Below are positions 15,402-24,477 of a stretch of DNA of 50,077 nucleotides, one piece after another. The notes beneath the pieces are model-generated. The model worked only from the letters and a program-made list of their open reading frames with translations, was not told the origin of the DNA and made no database searches. Where the stretch lies: contig CAYNFP010000009.1 in the NCBI GenBank assembly GCA_964396655.1, forward strand, positions 1 through 50,077. Direction: 5' to 3'. The translations under genes were made by a program, and so were the position numbers. Each line of letters starts with the position of its first letter. The stretch's first letter is position 1. This DNA comes from CAYNFP01 sp964396655. GTDB taxonomy: Bacteria; Bacillota_I; Bacilli_A; RF39; UBA660.

Positions 15402-17870
15402 ATGGACAAAATAAATCAATTTAATATAGTTGAAGAAGTAGAGAAATCTTTTTTATCATACTCAATGAGTGTAATAGTTGATAGAGCATTACCTGATTTA
15501 AGAGATGGATTAAAACCCGTTCATAGAAGAATATTATATTCAATGTATGAATCAGGATTCACTCCTGATAAGCCCCACAGAAAATGTGCAAGAATAGTTG
15601 GAGACGTTATGGGAAAATATCATCCACATGGAGATTCTTCAATATATGAGGCTATGGTTCGTATGGCTCAAGACTTTAGTTATAGACATACATTAGTTGA
15701 TGGACATGGTAATTTTGGTAATACAGATGGTGATGGAGCAGCCGCAATGCGTTATACTGAATCTAGATTATCAAAAATTTCATTAGAATTATTGAGAGAC
15801 ATTAACAAAGACACAATAGATTTCATCCCAAATTTTGATGAAACATTACAAGAACCAAAAGTTTTACCAAGTCGTTTTCCTAATATTTTAGTAAATGGAA
15901 CTATGGGTATAGCTGTAGGTATGGCAACAAACATTCCACCTCATAATTTAGGTGAGGTTGTAAACGGATGTATAGCTTATATAAATAATAATGATATAAG
16001 TATATTAGAATTAATGCAACATATAAAAGGTCCTGATTTTCCTACAGGAGCAATTATTTTAGGTAATAGTGGAATCAAAAGAGCTTATGAAACAGGTAGA
16101 GGAACAATAACTATAAGATGCAAAGCTGAAATTCAAGAAAATAAAGATCATCATTTAATTGTTATAACAGAAATTCCATATGGAGTTAATACATCTGAAT
16201 TAAAGAATAAAATAGCAGAATTAGTAAGAGACAAAATTATAGATGGAATATCAGATTATCACGAAGAAACTAATATAGAAAATGGAATGAAAATAGTTAT
16301 TACATTAAAAAAGGACGCTAATGCGAATGTTATTTTAAATAATTTGTTTAAACATACACAATTACAAAGTTCTTTCGGTATAGCGCTTTTAATGTTGGAT
16401 CAAGGACAGCCTAAAACATTAAATTTAAAAGAAATAATTTCAAAATATATAAATTATCAAAAGGAAATTATAGTAAGAAGAACTAAATTTGATTTAGATA
16501 AAGCAGAAAAAAGAGTACACATATTAGAAGGCTTGAAGATAGCACTTGATAATATAGATGAAATAATTAAAACAATTAAAAGTGCCGAAAGCGATGAAAT
16601 AGCTAAGCAAAATTTAATGTCTAAATTTAGTTTAACAGAAGTTCAAACTGATGCAATTTTAGAAATGAAGTTACGTCGTTTAACAGGATTAGAAAGAAGT
16701 AAAGTTGAAAGCGAATTAGCAGAATTATTATCTAATATTACAGAATTTAAGGCAATATTAGAAAGTGACGAAAAAATAAATAATATCATTAAACAAGAAT
16801 TAATAGAAATAAAAGAAAAGTATTCAAATCCAAGAAGAACTGAAATCGATATGACAACAATCGAATACATAGAAGATGAATCGTTAATCCCTGTTGAAAG
16901 TTCTATTATAACAATTACTAATAAAAATTATATAAAAAGAGTAAGTTCTGATACTTATAGAATTCAAAATAGAGGTGGAACCGGAATCAAAGGAATGACA
17001 ACTAATGATGAAGATTTTGTTGAACAAATTATAAGTGTTTCAACACACGATTATATTTTGTTTTTCTCAAATAAAGGAAAAGTTTATAGATTAAAAGGAT
17101 ATGAAATTCCAGAATTTTCTAGAAATTCGAAAGGCTTACCACTAGTAAATTTAATTCAAATTGATAAAGAAGAAAAAATAAATACAATATTAAAGATAGA
17201 AACCGAAAACAAGTACAAATGTTTGATATTTGCTACTAAAAATGGAGTTATAAAAAGAACGTTAATTGAAGATTTTGATAATATTAGACAAAGCGGAAAA
17301 ATTGCAATCACATTAAAAGAAGAAGATGAATTAATATCCGTAAAGAAAACTTACGGAGATAATCAAGTGCTAATGTGTTCGAAAAAAGGAAGAATGGTTA
17401 GATTTTCAGAATCAGAAGTAAGAGTAATGGGAAGATCAGCATCTGGTGTTAGAGGTATTAAATTAAAAGAAAATGATTATTGTATATCTATGGAGATATC
17501 AGAAGTAGATAAAAACATACTAGTTGTTACAGAAAAAGGATATGGAAAGAAAACACCTGTTGAAGAATATAGAGAAACAAAAAGAGGTAGTAAAGGTGTA
17601 AAAACAATAAATGTTACTGAAAAAAATGGTAACGTAGTTGCCTTTAAATCCGTTTCTGAAGATAAAGACTTAATAATGATTACAAATTTAGGAACTATTA
17701 TAAGAATGGCAATTGAAAAAATATCTCAAATGGGAAGAGTTACACAAGGTGTAAGATTGATTAATTTAAAGAATAATAGTTTTGTTTCCTCAATATCTAT
17801 AGTAGATAAAGAAGAAGAAATGGGTGAAAGTTTAGAGCAAGAAAACATACAAGAGACAGAAGAAATTTAA
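15402..17870 (+). CDS. gyrA: DNA gyrase subunit A
   Basis: Breakage-reunion subunit. Winged-helix domain with the active-site tyrosine in AAMRYTESRLS and the quinolone-pocket segment HPHGDSSIYEAM, where Ser and Glu at the two main resistance positions match quinolone-sensitive Bacillota. C-terminal six-bladed DNA-wrapping domain with the GyrA-box-like TKRGSKGVK. 822 residues with an acidic tail. Followed directly by the parS/NBS palindrome cluster. Confidence 0.98.
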   Translation: MDKINQFNIVEEVEKSFLSYSMSVIVDRALPDLRDGLKPVHRRILYSMYESGFTPDKPHRKCARIVGDVMGKYHPHGDSSIYEAMVRMAQDFSYRHTLVDGHGNFGNTDGDGAAAMRYTESRLSKISLELLRDINKDTIDFIPNFDETLQEPKVLPSRFPNILVNGTMGIAVGMATNIPPHNLGEVVNGCIAYINNNDISILELMQHIKGPDFPTGAIILGNSGIKRAYETGRGTITIRCKAEIQENKDHHLIVITEIPYGVNTSELKNKIAELVRDKIIDGISDYHEETNIENGMKIVITLKKDANANVILNNLFKHTQLQSSFGIALLMLDQGQPKTLNLKEIISKYINYQKEIIVRRTKFDLDKAEKRVHILEGLKIALDNIDEIIKTIKSAESDEIAKQNLMSKFSLTEVQTDAILEMKLRRLTGLERSKVESELAELLSNITEFKAILESDEKINNIIKQELIEIKEKYSNPRRTEIDMTTIEYIEDESLIPVESSIITITNKNYIKRVSSDTYRIQNRGGTGIKGMTTNDEDFVEQIISVSTHDYILFFSNKGKVYRLKGYEIPEFSRNSKGLPLVNLIQIDKEEKINTILKIETENKYKCLIFATKNGVIKRTLIEDFDNIRQSGKIAITLKEEDELISVKKTYGDNQVLMCSKKGRMVRFSESEVRVMGRSASGVRGIKLKENDYCISMEISEVDKNILVVTEKGYGKKTPVEEYRETKRGSKGVKTINVTEKNGNVVAFKSVSEDKDLIMITNLGTIIRMAIEKISQMGRVTQGVRLINLKNNSFVSSISIVDKEEEMGESLEQENIQETEEI

Positions 17871-17876
17871 TTTTAA

Positions 17877-17892
17877 TGTTTCACGTGAAACA
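17877..17892. other. parS site 1 (Spo0J/ParB binding palindrome)
   Basis: TGTTTCACGTGAAACA, a perfect 16-bp palindrome of the parS consensus, within a longer perfect palindrome (17871-17898). Located seven bases after the gyrA stop. The Spo0J gene is at 38291. Confidence 0.93.
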
Positions 17893-17900
17893 TTAAAATT

Positions 17901-17914
17901 ATTTCCCGGGAAAT
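17901..17914. other. NBS site 1 (Noc binding palindrome)
   Basis: ATTTCCCGGGAAAT, identical to the Noc binding site of B. subtilis, inside a 24-bp perfect palindrome (17896-17919). Lies exactly between two parS sites. The Noc gene at 63 carries Noc-type specificity residues. Confidence 0.92.
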
Positions 17915-17926
17915 AATTTGGAAGAA

Positions 17927-17942
17927 TGTTCCACGTGGAACA
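17927..17942. other. parS site 2
   Basis: TGTTCCACGTGGAACA, a second 16-bp palindrome of the parS family. Extended palindrome 17925-17944 touches the -35 of the SRP RNA promoter. Confidence 0.92.
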
Positions 17943-17971
17943 TTGATTAATAAATCAAAATAAAATATAAT
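17943..17971 (+). promoter_or_regulatory. Promoter of the SRP RNA
   Basis: TTGATT (17943-17948), 17 bases, TATAAT (17966-17971); the RNA would start at about G17978. The -35 overlaps the outer edge of parS2. Confidence 0.75.
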
Positions 17972-17977
17972 TAACTT

Positions 17978-18050
17978 GCACAACAAATGCGCAGAAATAG
18001 GTCAGGATTGGAAAATAGCAGCCTTAACGCTCAACATTTGTGTGTGCATT
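17978..18050 (+). ncRNA. ffs: Signal recognition particle RNA, small bacterial (4.5S-like) type
   Basis: The conserved domain IV is present: GGTCAGG (18000-18006), GGAA tetraloop (18010-18013) and AGCAGCC (18017-18023). The ends pair (GCACAACAAATG with CATTTGTGTGTGC) to form one long hairpin of about 73 nt, without the Alu domain of the long Bacillus scRNA. A T run at 18049-18054 follows the closing stem and likely terminates it. It binds Ffh for co-translational membrane targeting. Confidence 0.9.
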
Positions 18051-18066
18051 TTTTGTGAGGAAAAAT

Positions 18067-18468
18067 ATGGAAAGATATATAAATGAATTAAAAAAGTTGG
18101 TTGAGAGAGCGTATAAAAAAGGAGAAGTCCCAGTAGCGGCATTAATAGTAAAAGACAATCAGATTATATCAAAAGCTTACAATAATAAAGAAACTAAAAA
18201 GAATCCTTTAATGCACGCTGAAATACTTGCAATAATAAAAGCTTGCAAAAAACTTGGAGACTGGAGATTAGATGGATGTGATATGTACGTCACATTAAAG
18301 CCTTGCGATATGTGTTCCGCAATTATAGAAGAATCCAGAATTAACAATGTTTTTTATATATTAGATAATAATGAAGTAAAAAATAGAAAAGTAAATTATA
18401 AAAAAATAAATAAAGATACAGAAAAATTTAGAAAAATATTAATATCTTTTTTTGTTCAAAAAAGATAG
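18067..18468 (+). CDS. tadA: tRNA-specific adenosine deaminase TadA
   Basis: Converts A34 to inosine in tRNA-Arg(ACG). Zinc and catalytic motifs HAE (in LMHAEILAI) and PCDMC (in LKPCDMCSAII). I use the ATG at 18067 (133 residues) with TGAGGA just before it; the longer reading from 18040 would start inside the SRP RNA hairpin. The family is usually about 150-160 residues, so the C-terminal helix is short. The tadA-SRP RNA-dnaX cluster is classical in Bacillota. Confidence 0.94.
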   Translation: MERYINELKKLVERAYKKGEVPVAALIVKDNQIISKAYNNKETKKNPLMHAEILAIIKACKKLGDWRLDGCDMYVTLKPCDMCSAIIEESRINNVFYILDNNEVKNRKVNYKKINKDTEKFRKILISFFVQKR

Positions 18469-18486
18469 TGTTTAATAAGGAAAGAA

Positions 18487-18495
18487 TGATATAAT
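18487..18495 (+). promoter_or_regulatory. Extended -10 promoter of dnaX operon
   Basis: TGATATAAT (TATAAT at 18490-18495), no clear -35, 36 bases before dnaX. Confidence 0.55.
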
Positions 18496-18530
18496 AAAGA
18501 AAAATTATATGTAAGAACAGGGAGGTAAAT

Positions 18531-20141
18531 ATGGGTTACTTAGCTTTATATAGGAAATATAGACCATCTAAATTTTGTGAAGTTGTTGGGCAAGAACCAA
18601 TAATAAATATTCTTAAAAATTCTATAAAGACCGGTAATATAAGTCATGCATACTTGTTCAGTGGTCCTAGAGGTACTGGAAAAACAAGTGTTGCCAAAAT
18701 TTTTGCAAAGGCAGTTAATTGTGAAAGCCCAAAAGATGGCGAGATTTGTGGAAAATGTAAAACATGTAAAGAAATAGAGGAAAATGATATAGATATTATT
18801 GAGATAGACGCAGCTAGCAACAATGGGGTTGATGAAATAAGAGAAGTTAGAAATAATGTTAAGCTTGTGCCTACAATTGGTAAATATAAAATTTATATAA
18901 TTGATGAAGTCCATATGCTTTCTATAGGAGCATTTAATGCATTATTAAAAACATTAGAAGAACCTCCTGAACATGCAATATTTATATTAGCAACTACTGA
19001 AATTCAAAAGATACCACTAACTATAATATCTAGATGTCAAAGATTTGATTTTAAAAAGATAACTCCTAAAAATATTGAAAAATTAATAAATAAAATATTA
19101 AGTTCAGAAAGCAAGAAAGTTTCTGATGATGTTATAAAATTAATTTCAGAAATAAGTGATGGGGGATTAAGAGACGCTATTAATTTGCTTGATCAAATTT
19201 TAACAAACTGCAACGAACCTTCGATAGAAGATATCTACAATCTGAATGGCGGCATTTCATCAGCAAATATAGAACAATTGTTTGATGAAATACTGGCTAC
19301 AAATACATTTGGTACTCTTAAATTAATAAACGAGTTTTATGATAATGGTAAAAATTTATTAAATGTTGTTGATAGACTTCTTATTATTACTAGAAATATA
19401 AATATTAACAATAATGTTAAAAACTATTTTGATAAAAATACAGAAAAGAATTTAGAAAAATACAAGAATGTTACAAATGATGTTTGTATGTATTTAGCAA
19501 AAAAATTACTGGAGTTATCAAATAATATTAAAAAATCGGGTAATCAAAAAATAATTTTTGAGATAAGTTTGTTGGATATTTTTAATGATTTTCCATCTTC
19601 TGCTGAAACAAAAATACAAAAATTAGAAAATATTGAAGAAAAAATTGCTGAAAATGATAAAAAAATAACAGAAAATGATAAAATTATTTCCCGGGAAATA
19701 ATTTCGGTTAGAATAAACAATGCTTTAGCTGAAGCAAACAAAGAGACTTTAAAAGAATTAAAAGTTAAATCTTTGAACTTTACTGATTATATTTCAAATA
19801 AAAAATATAATACAGTTGCAAATATTTTAACAAAAGGCGAAATTATAGTAGCGTCAGATAAGTATTTAATATTTAATTATAAACAAGAAAGAGAACTAAA
19901 TTTATTTTTTAATAATTTAGATTCTATTGAAAAATTTTTACTTGAACTTTTTAAAAATAAGTATAAGGTAGTTGCTATTATAAATGATGATTGGAAAAAA
20001 ATAAAAGAAGAATATGTAAAAAATGTAAAAAATGGTGTAAAATATATTTTGCAAGAAGAACCAATTATAAAAGAAAGAAACAGTAAACAAAAATCTGCCG
20101 CTTTTGATATATTTGGTGAAGAGAGCATAGACATAAAATAG
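18531..20141 (+). CDS. dnaX: DNA polymerase III tau/gamma subunit
   Basis: AAA+ clamp-loader ATPase. Walker A GPRGTGKTS (about 44-52), zinc-binding cysteines in CGKCKTC, Walker B IIDEVHML, and sensor SRCQRFDF. The C-terminal half (from about 365) is a poorly conserved linker plus tau-like domain. 536 residues. GGGAGGT ribosome site. The linker codes for ENDKKITENDKIISREI, where the DNA carries a perfect Noc binding palindrome (19686). Confidence 0.97.
   Translation: MGYLALYRKYRPSKFCEVVGQEPIINILKNSIKTGNISHAYLFSGPRGTGKTSVAKIFAKAVNCESPKDGEICGKCKTCKEIEENDIDIIEIDAASNNGVDEIREVRNNVKLVPTIGKYKIYIIDEVHMLSIGAFNALLKTLEEPPEHAIFILATTEIQKIPLTIISRCQRFDFKKITPKNIEKLINKILSSESKKVSDDVIKLISEISDGGLRDAINLLDQILTNCNEPSIEDIYNLNGGISSANIEQLFDEILATNTFGTLKLINEFYDNGKNLLNVVDRLLIITRNININNNVKNYFDKNTEKNLEKYKNVTNDVCMYLAKKLLELSNNIKKSGNQKIIFEISLLDIFNDFPSSAETKIQKLENIEEKIAENDKKITENDKIISREIISVRINNALAEANKETLKELKVKSLNFTDYISNKKYNTVANILTKGEIIVASDKYLIFNYKQERELNLFFNNLDSIEKFLLELFKNKYKVVAIINDDWKKIKEEYVKNVKNGVKYILQEEPIIKERNSKQKSAAFDIFGEESIDIK
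19686..19699. other. NBS site 2 (Noc binding palindrome) within dnaX
   Basis: ATTTCCCGGGAAAT again, and the surrounding 24-bp palindrome (19681-19704) is identical to that at 17896-17919. It lies in the variable linker of dnaX, read as KIISREII. Confidence 0.9.
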
Positions 20142-20159
20142 AAAGGAAAGTGATTATAT

Positions 20160-20453
20160 ATGAATATGCAAAATTTAATGGCCCAAGCTAAAAAACTACA
20201 AGGAGATATGGAAAAAATTTCAAAAGAAATAGAGGAAACTACTTACACTGGTAAAAACAATGGAGTACTAGTTGAATTGACAGGAAGAAATGAAATAACT
20301 AAAATTGAAATATTAAACGAAGAAACTTTAACAGACAAAGAATTAGTTGAAGATATGATTATGTTAGCAGTTAATGAAGCTTTAGAAAAAGTAAGAAAAG
20401 ACAAAGAAACTAAATTAGGCAAATATACTAATGGGCTTGGAGGATTGTTTTAA
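20160..20453 (+). CDS. Nucleoid-associated protein, YbaB/EbfC family
   Basis: 97-residue helical dimeric DNA-binding protein. Family hallmarks MQNLMAQAKKLQGDMEK at the start and KYTNGLGGLF at the end. Lies between dnaX and recR in the standard order and probably in the same transcript. AAAGGAAAGTGAT precedes the ATG. Confidence 0.95.
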   Translation: MNMQNLMAQAKKLQGDMEKISKEIEETTYTGKNNGVLVELTGRNEITKIEILNEETLTDKELVEDMIMLAVNEALEKVRKDKETKLGKYTNGLGGLF

Positions 20454-20455
20454 TA

Positions 20456-21052
20456 ATGCATCCCAAAGCATTTGAGAATCTTGTTCAGGACTTTAAAAAG
20501 TTTCCTGGAATCGGAGATAAAACTGCTGAAAGATTTGTTTACACAATTGACTCGTTAACTAAAGAAGACATATGTGAATTTTCAAAAAATCTAATTGACT
20601 TTAAAGCAAAAATTAAAAAATGTAAAACTTGCGGAATAATGACTGATAAAGAAGAATGTGACTTCTGTAGTTCAAAATCTAGAGATAATTCTATTATTTG
20701 TGTAGTTGAGGATTCTAAAAGTGCATTTATTTTTGAAAAAAGCGGAAACTATAATGGAAAATATCACATCTTAAATGGTTTAATAAACCCAATAGAAGAT
20801 GTTAATCCAGAAGACATTAATATTTATTCACTTATTAACAAAAGAATAAATGAAGAAGTTAAAGAAGTAATTATTGCTTTGTCTCCGTCAATAGAAGGAG
20901 AAACCACATCGTTATACATAAAAAAATTGTTAGAGGGCAAGAAAATAAAGGTTTCTAGATTATCTCATGGTATTCCAATGGGGTCAGATATAGAGTTTTT
21001 AGATCCTATAATGATTTCGAAAGCATTAGAAGACAGAAAATATTTAGAATAA
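20456..21052 (+). CDS. recR: Recombination mediator RecR
   Basis: Helix-hairpin-helix KFPGIGDKTAERF at the N-terminus, a zinc finger from CKTCG to CDFC, TOPRIM strand ICVVEDSKS, and C-terminal Walker-like GIPMGSDIEF. 198 residues, normal. Forms a ring with RecO at gaps. Starts two bases after ybaB. Confidence 0.96.
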   Translation: MHPKAFENLVQDFKKFPGIGDKTAERFVYTIDSLTKEDICEFSKNLIDFKAKIKKCKTCGIMTDKEECDFCSSKSRDNSIICVVEDSKSAFIFEKSGNYNGKYHILNGLINPIEDVNPEDINIYSLINKRINEEVKEVIIALSPSIEGETTSLYIKKLLEGKKIKVSRLSHGIPMGSDIEFLDPIMISKALEDRKYLE

Positions 21053-21092
21053 AAAAAGATAATCATAATATTTTTTAATAAAGGAGAATATT

Positions 21093-21278
21093 ATGAAAAA
21101 AGTTTTATTAATTATAAGAAAAATTGTTGTTGGTTTATGTATGTTATATACTTTTAATGTATTAGTAAGCAAAACCGGATTTGTTGCACCTATAAATATT
21201 TATTCTTTAATTATTGTAAGTATTTTTGGACTACCTGGTATGATTTCTTTATTAGTATTAAAAATATTGTTATTTTGA
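21093..21278 (+). CDS. bofA: BofA-family sigma-K processing inhibitor homologue
   Basis: 61 residues, two membrane helices. The C-terminal half (NIYSLIIVSIFGLPG...LLVLKILLF) matches the BofA pattern of an N-Y/L-F segment followed by G-x-PG. In B. subtilis BofA holds the SpoIVFB protease inactive until engulfment is complete, and its gene lies downstream of recR as here. Ribosome site AAGGAG. Its TGA stop is seven bases before holB. Family assignment rests on pattern and position, since the protein is short. Confidence 0.75.
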   Translation: MKKVLLIIRKIVVGLCMLYTFNVLVSKTGFVAPINIYSLIIVSIFGLPGMISLLVLKILLF

Positions 21279-21285
21279 GGTGATT

Positions 21286-22107
21286 ATGGGAAGCGAAATG
21301 ATAGAAAAATATTTTGAAAATTTGAATTCAATTAATTCTATTGGACATGCTTTCTTATTCTCAAATTCAGATTATAATGAAATAAATTCTTGTATAGAAA
21401 GTGTTTTAAACAAATACATTTTTAAAAATAATTTGCCACTAATAAATAATCCAGATGTATTTTTTATAGAACCAGAGAAAAATATTATAAAAAAAGAATT
21501 AATAAAACAATTAGAAGAAAACTTATCTACAATGTCTCAAGTTAGTAATAACAAAGTATATATTATTAAAGAATGTGATAAATTAAATGATTATTCAGCT
21601 AATAGTTTATTAAAAATATTAGAAGAACCTTCAGAAAATATTTATGCATTTTTATTTACAAAAAATATAGAAAGAGTTATGTTAACAATTAAATCAAGAT
21701 GTCAAATAATCTATAAACCAAACGGTAGTTTAGAAAACATTTATGCTTTGTATGATGAAGAACAAATAAAAAAAGCAATGTCAATATTAAATAAAATTGA
21801 GGAAAATGGTGTAAAATCAATTGTATATAATAATGATTTGTATAAGAATATAGAAAAAGAAGATTTAAAAAGTGTTTTAAATATATTAGAATATTTCTAT
21901 AAGGATTGTTTAAATAAATTAAATGATATAGAATTAGAGTACTTTATTAATGAAGAAAAAAATATAGAAAAGACATTAAAGAGCAATAATGAAAATAAAT
22001 TAATAAATAAAATAGTTTTAATAAATAAATATTTAAATTTATTAAACTATAACTTAAATATTAATTCATTTATTGATAAAATATTAATAGAGTTAGGGAG
22101 AATTTAG
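21286..22107 (+). CDS. holB: DNA polymerase III delta-prime subunit
   Basis: Clamp-loader subunit of AAA+ fold, without a working Walker A as is normal. Contains IGHAFLFSN, KVYIIKECDKLNDYSANSLL and SRCQ, corresponding to HAYLF, Walker-B-like and arginine-finger regions. I chose ATG 21286 since GAGGTGATT precedes it; GTG 21280 lies inside that ribosome site. 273 residues, somewhat short. Confidence 0.9.
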   Translation: MGSEMIEKYFENLNSINSIGHAFLFSNSDYNEINSCIESVLNKYIFKNNLPLINNPDVFFIEPEKNIIKKELIKQLEENLSTMSQVSNNKVYIIKECDKLNDYSANSLLKILEEPSENIYAFLFTKNIERVMLTIKSRCQIIYKPNGSLENIYALYDEEQIKKAMSILNKIEENGVKSIVYNNDLYKNIEKEDLKSVLNILEYFYKDCLNKLNDIELEYFINEEKNIEKTLKSNNENKLINKIVLINKYLNLLNYNLNINSFIDKILIELGRI

Positions 22108-22923
22108 ATGAAAAAAATAGTTGGAGTACAATTTAAACCAAATGGTAAGATTTATTATTTTGATTTAAACAACGTAGAATTAAATGATGAAAAGAATGTA
22201 ATAGTTGAAACTGAAAAAGGATATGAATACGCCATAATTGCTTTAGATAATAAAAGTTTAGAAGATATAGACAAAGATCTTGATCTATCTAGAGTAATGA
22301 GAGTTGCTAACAAAGAAGATGAGAGAATTTATCAAAAAAATAAAAAAGATGCTGAAAGAGCATTAGAAAAAGCAGATGAAATAGCTAAGGGTTTAGGTCT
22401 TTCTATGACATTTGTAGATTCTTCATTTAATTTTGAGAGATCTCAATTAATGCTATATTTTTTAGCAGATAGCAGGGTTGATTTTCGTGAATTAGCAAAA
22501 CAGTTAGCTTCAGTTTACAAAACAAGAATAGAGCTAAGACAGATAGGGGTAAGAGATAAGGCAAAAGAGATTTCTGGAATAGGACAATGTGGCAGACAAT
22601 TATGTTGTTCAAGTTTTTTAAAAGATTTAGATTCTGTTACCATTTCAATGGCAAAAAATCAAAATATAGTTTTGAATCCAACTAAAATAAATGGTTTATG
22701 TGGAAGATTATTATGCTGTCTTAATTATGAGGATCAGCTTTATACAGATAACAAAAAAGATATGCCGGAACTTGGAGATTTTGTTAAAACATCAAATGGT
22801 GAAGGACAAGTTATATTTATAGATATACCAAATAAAAAATATATTGTTAATATTCCAGACTATGGGAAAGAAACGGTTATTTTAAAAAATAAGTGTGATG
22901 AATGTGGAAAATGTAATAAATGA
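22108..22923 (+). CDS. ricT: PSP1-domain protein RicT (YaaT)
   Basis: Subunit of the RicA-RicF-RicT (Y-complex) iron-sulfur complex, which in B. subtilis promotes RNase Y maturation activity and is needed for sporulation, competence and biofilm. The PSP1 signature and conserved cysteine pairs are seen: GQCGRQLCCSSF and GLCGRLLCCLNYE, plus a C-terminal CDECGKC. Starts right at the holB stop. 271 residues, normal. Its presence beside comK and sporulation genes fits a developmental role. Confidence 0.95.
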   Translation: MKKIVGVQFKPNGKIYYFDLNNVELNDEKNVIVETEKGYEYAIIALDNKSLEDIDKDLDLSRVMRVANKEDERIYQKNKKDAERALEKADEIAKGLGLSMTFVDSSFNFERSQLMLYFLADSRVDFRELAKQLASVYKTRIELRQIGVRDKAKEISGIGQCGRQLCCSSFLKDLDSVTISMAKNQNIVLNPTKINGLCGRLLCCLNYEDQLYTDNKKDMPELGDFVKTSNGEGQVIFIDIPNKKYIVNIPDYGKETVILKNKCDECGKCNK

Positions 22924-23641
22924 TTTAGTCGGGTATAAGAATTTAAAAATAATTCAATGTAATGATTATTTTAGTTTTAGTTTAGATTCAGTTCTTTTGC
23001 CAAATTTTATAGAAATCAAAAAAGAGTATAAAAATATTATGGATTTAGGATGTGGAAATGCTCCTATTCCGTTAATTTTATCAACTAAAACAGAAGAAAA
23101 AATAATTGGTATAGAAATTCAAAAAGAAATTTATGATTTAGCTTTAGAAACAGTAAAAATAAACAAGTTAGAAAATAGAATAGAAATAAGAAATTTAGAT
23201 ATAAAAGACTTATTAAAACATTATAAATCAGAATCATTTGATTTGATTTTTTCTAATCCGCCTTATTTTAAAAAAAATGAAAATAGTATTTTAAATGAAA
23301 ATTTAGTAAAAACTAATGCTAGACATGAAACATTGATTACGTTAGAAAATATAATTATGATAGCTTCTAAATTATTAAGAAATAAAGGCTCTTTTTGCTT
23401 AATTCATAGAACCGAAAGAATAGTTGAGATTGTCTCATTAATGAAAAGTTATGGGTTAGAACCAAAGAAAATTAGATTTGTGTATCCAAAAATTAACAAA
23501 GAATCAAACTTGGCTCTTATTGAAGCTAGAAAAAATTCTAATTCGGGAGTTAAAATTTTGAACCCTTTAATAGTTCATGATGAAAAAGGCAATTATACAA
23601 AAGAAGTATTGGAAATGTTTGAAATTAAGGAGGAAAAATGA
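22895..23641 (+). CDS. TrmN6-type tRNA/small-molecule N6-adenine methyltransferase
   Basis: Class I SAM methyltransferase of the YfiC/YabB group (tRNA1Val A37 N6). SAM loop IMDLGCGNAPIPL, acidic GIEIQ, and catalytic LIFSNPPYF with the NPPY motif. 248 residues. Overlaps the end of ricT by 29 bases with no clear ribosome site, so the exact start (ATG 22895 or 22898, or a later codon) is uncertain. Next to rsmI, as yabB is in B. subtilis. Confidence 0.88.
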   Translation: MMNVENVINDLVGYKNLKIIQCNDYFSFSLDSVLLPNFIEIKKEYKNIMDLGCGNAPIPLILSTKTEEKIIGIEIQKEIYDLALETVKINKLENRIEIRNLDIKDLLKHYKSESFDLIFSNPPYFKKNENSILNENLVKTNARHETLITLENIIMIASKLLRNKGSFCLIHRTERIVEIVSLMKSYGLEPKKIRFVYPKINKESNLALIEARKNSNSGVKILNPLIVHDEKGNYTKEVLEMFEIKEEK

Positions 23642-24477
23642 TTCAAAAAAGTTATGAAAAACTAGAAACTGGAGATTTATATATTGTACCAACTCCTATT
23701 GGAAATATAAAAGATATAACATTAAGAGCTGTAAATATATTGAAACTTGTAGATATCATTTATGCTGAAGATACAAGGACTTCATCAGTATTATTAAAAG
23801 CATTAGATATAAAAAAACCCTTGAAATCTTGTCATTTGCATAATGAAAAAACTGCAAAAATCAATATGCTTGAAGAGCTAAAACAAGGTAAAAATCTTGC
23901 ATTAATTTCAGATCAGGGAACTCCGTTATTAAGTGATCCGGGGTATGAAGCTGTGAATTTAATTATAAGAGAAGGAATAAATGTAATAGCATTGCCTGGT
24001 CCTTCGGCCTTACTTCCTGCATTAAATATGTCTGGAATTGAAGCTAATAAATTTTTATTTTATGGTTTTTTAAATAGTAAAAGTGTGGCCGCAAAAAAAG
24101 AATTACAGAAAATTAAAGATTTAGAATATACAATAGTTTTTTATGAATCGCCTCATAGGTTTTTAAAAACTATGCAAATTATTTTTGAAATTATGGGAGA
24201 CAGAGATGTTAGCATTTGTAGAGAAATAACTAAAATACATGAAGAAGTTTTCAGAGGTACTGTTAAAGAAGCAATAGATTTTTATAAAGAAATTAAAGGT
24301 GAAATTGTTATTATTTTAGAAAAGGGTCAAAAAGAAATTGATATTGACTCAATATTAAAAGAAGTAAAAGCGGAAAAGAAAAAAGGCTTATCTAATAAAG
24401 ATGCCGTAAAGTTGGTTTCTAAAAAATATGGAGTTTCTAAAAATTTGTTGTATAATAAAAATGAGGTTACAAAATAA
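23638..24477 (+). CDS. rsmI: 16S rRNA 2'-O-ribose C1402 methyltransferase RsmI
   Basis: Tetrapyrrole-methylase-fold enzyme. LYIVPTPIGNIKDITLRA at the start, YAEDTRTSS, ISDQGTPLLSDPG and ALPGPSALLPAL are family motifs. 279 residues. AAGGAGG ahead of the ATG, inside the preceding gene end (4-base overlap). ATGA overlap with pth. Confidence 0.97.
   Translation: MIQKSYEKLETGDLYIVPTPIGNIKDITLRAVNILKLVDIIYAEDTRTSSVLLKALDIKKPLKSCHLHNEKTAKINMLEELKQGKNLALISDQGTPLLSDPGYEAVNLIIREGINVIALPGPSALLPALNMSGIEANKFLFYGFLNSKSVAAKKELQKIKDLEYTIVFYESPHRFLKTMQIIFEIMGDRDVSICREITKIHEEVFRGTVKEAIDFYKEIKGEIVIILEKGQKEIDIDSILKEVKAEKKKGLSNKDAVKLVSKKYGVSKNLLYNKNEVTK

Noticed and set aside
17871..17898. The perfect palindrome after gyrA as a transcription terminator
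   Set aside because: It has no loop and no T run; it is an exact parS with extended symmetry, so binding is the better reading.
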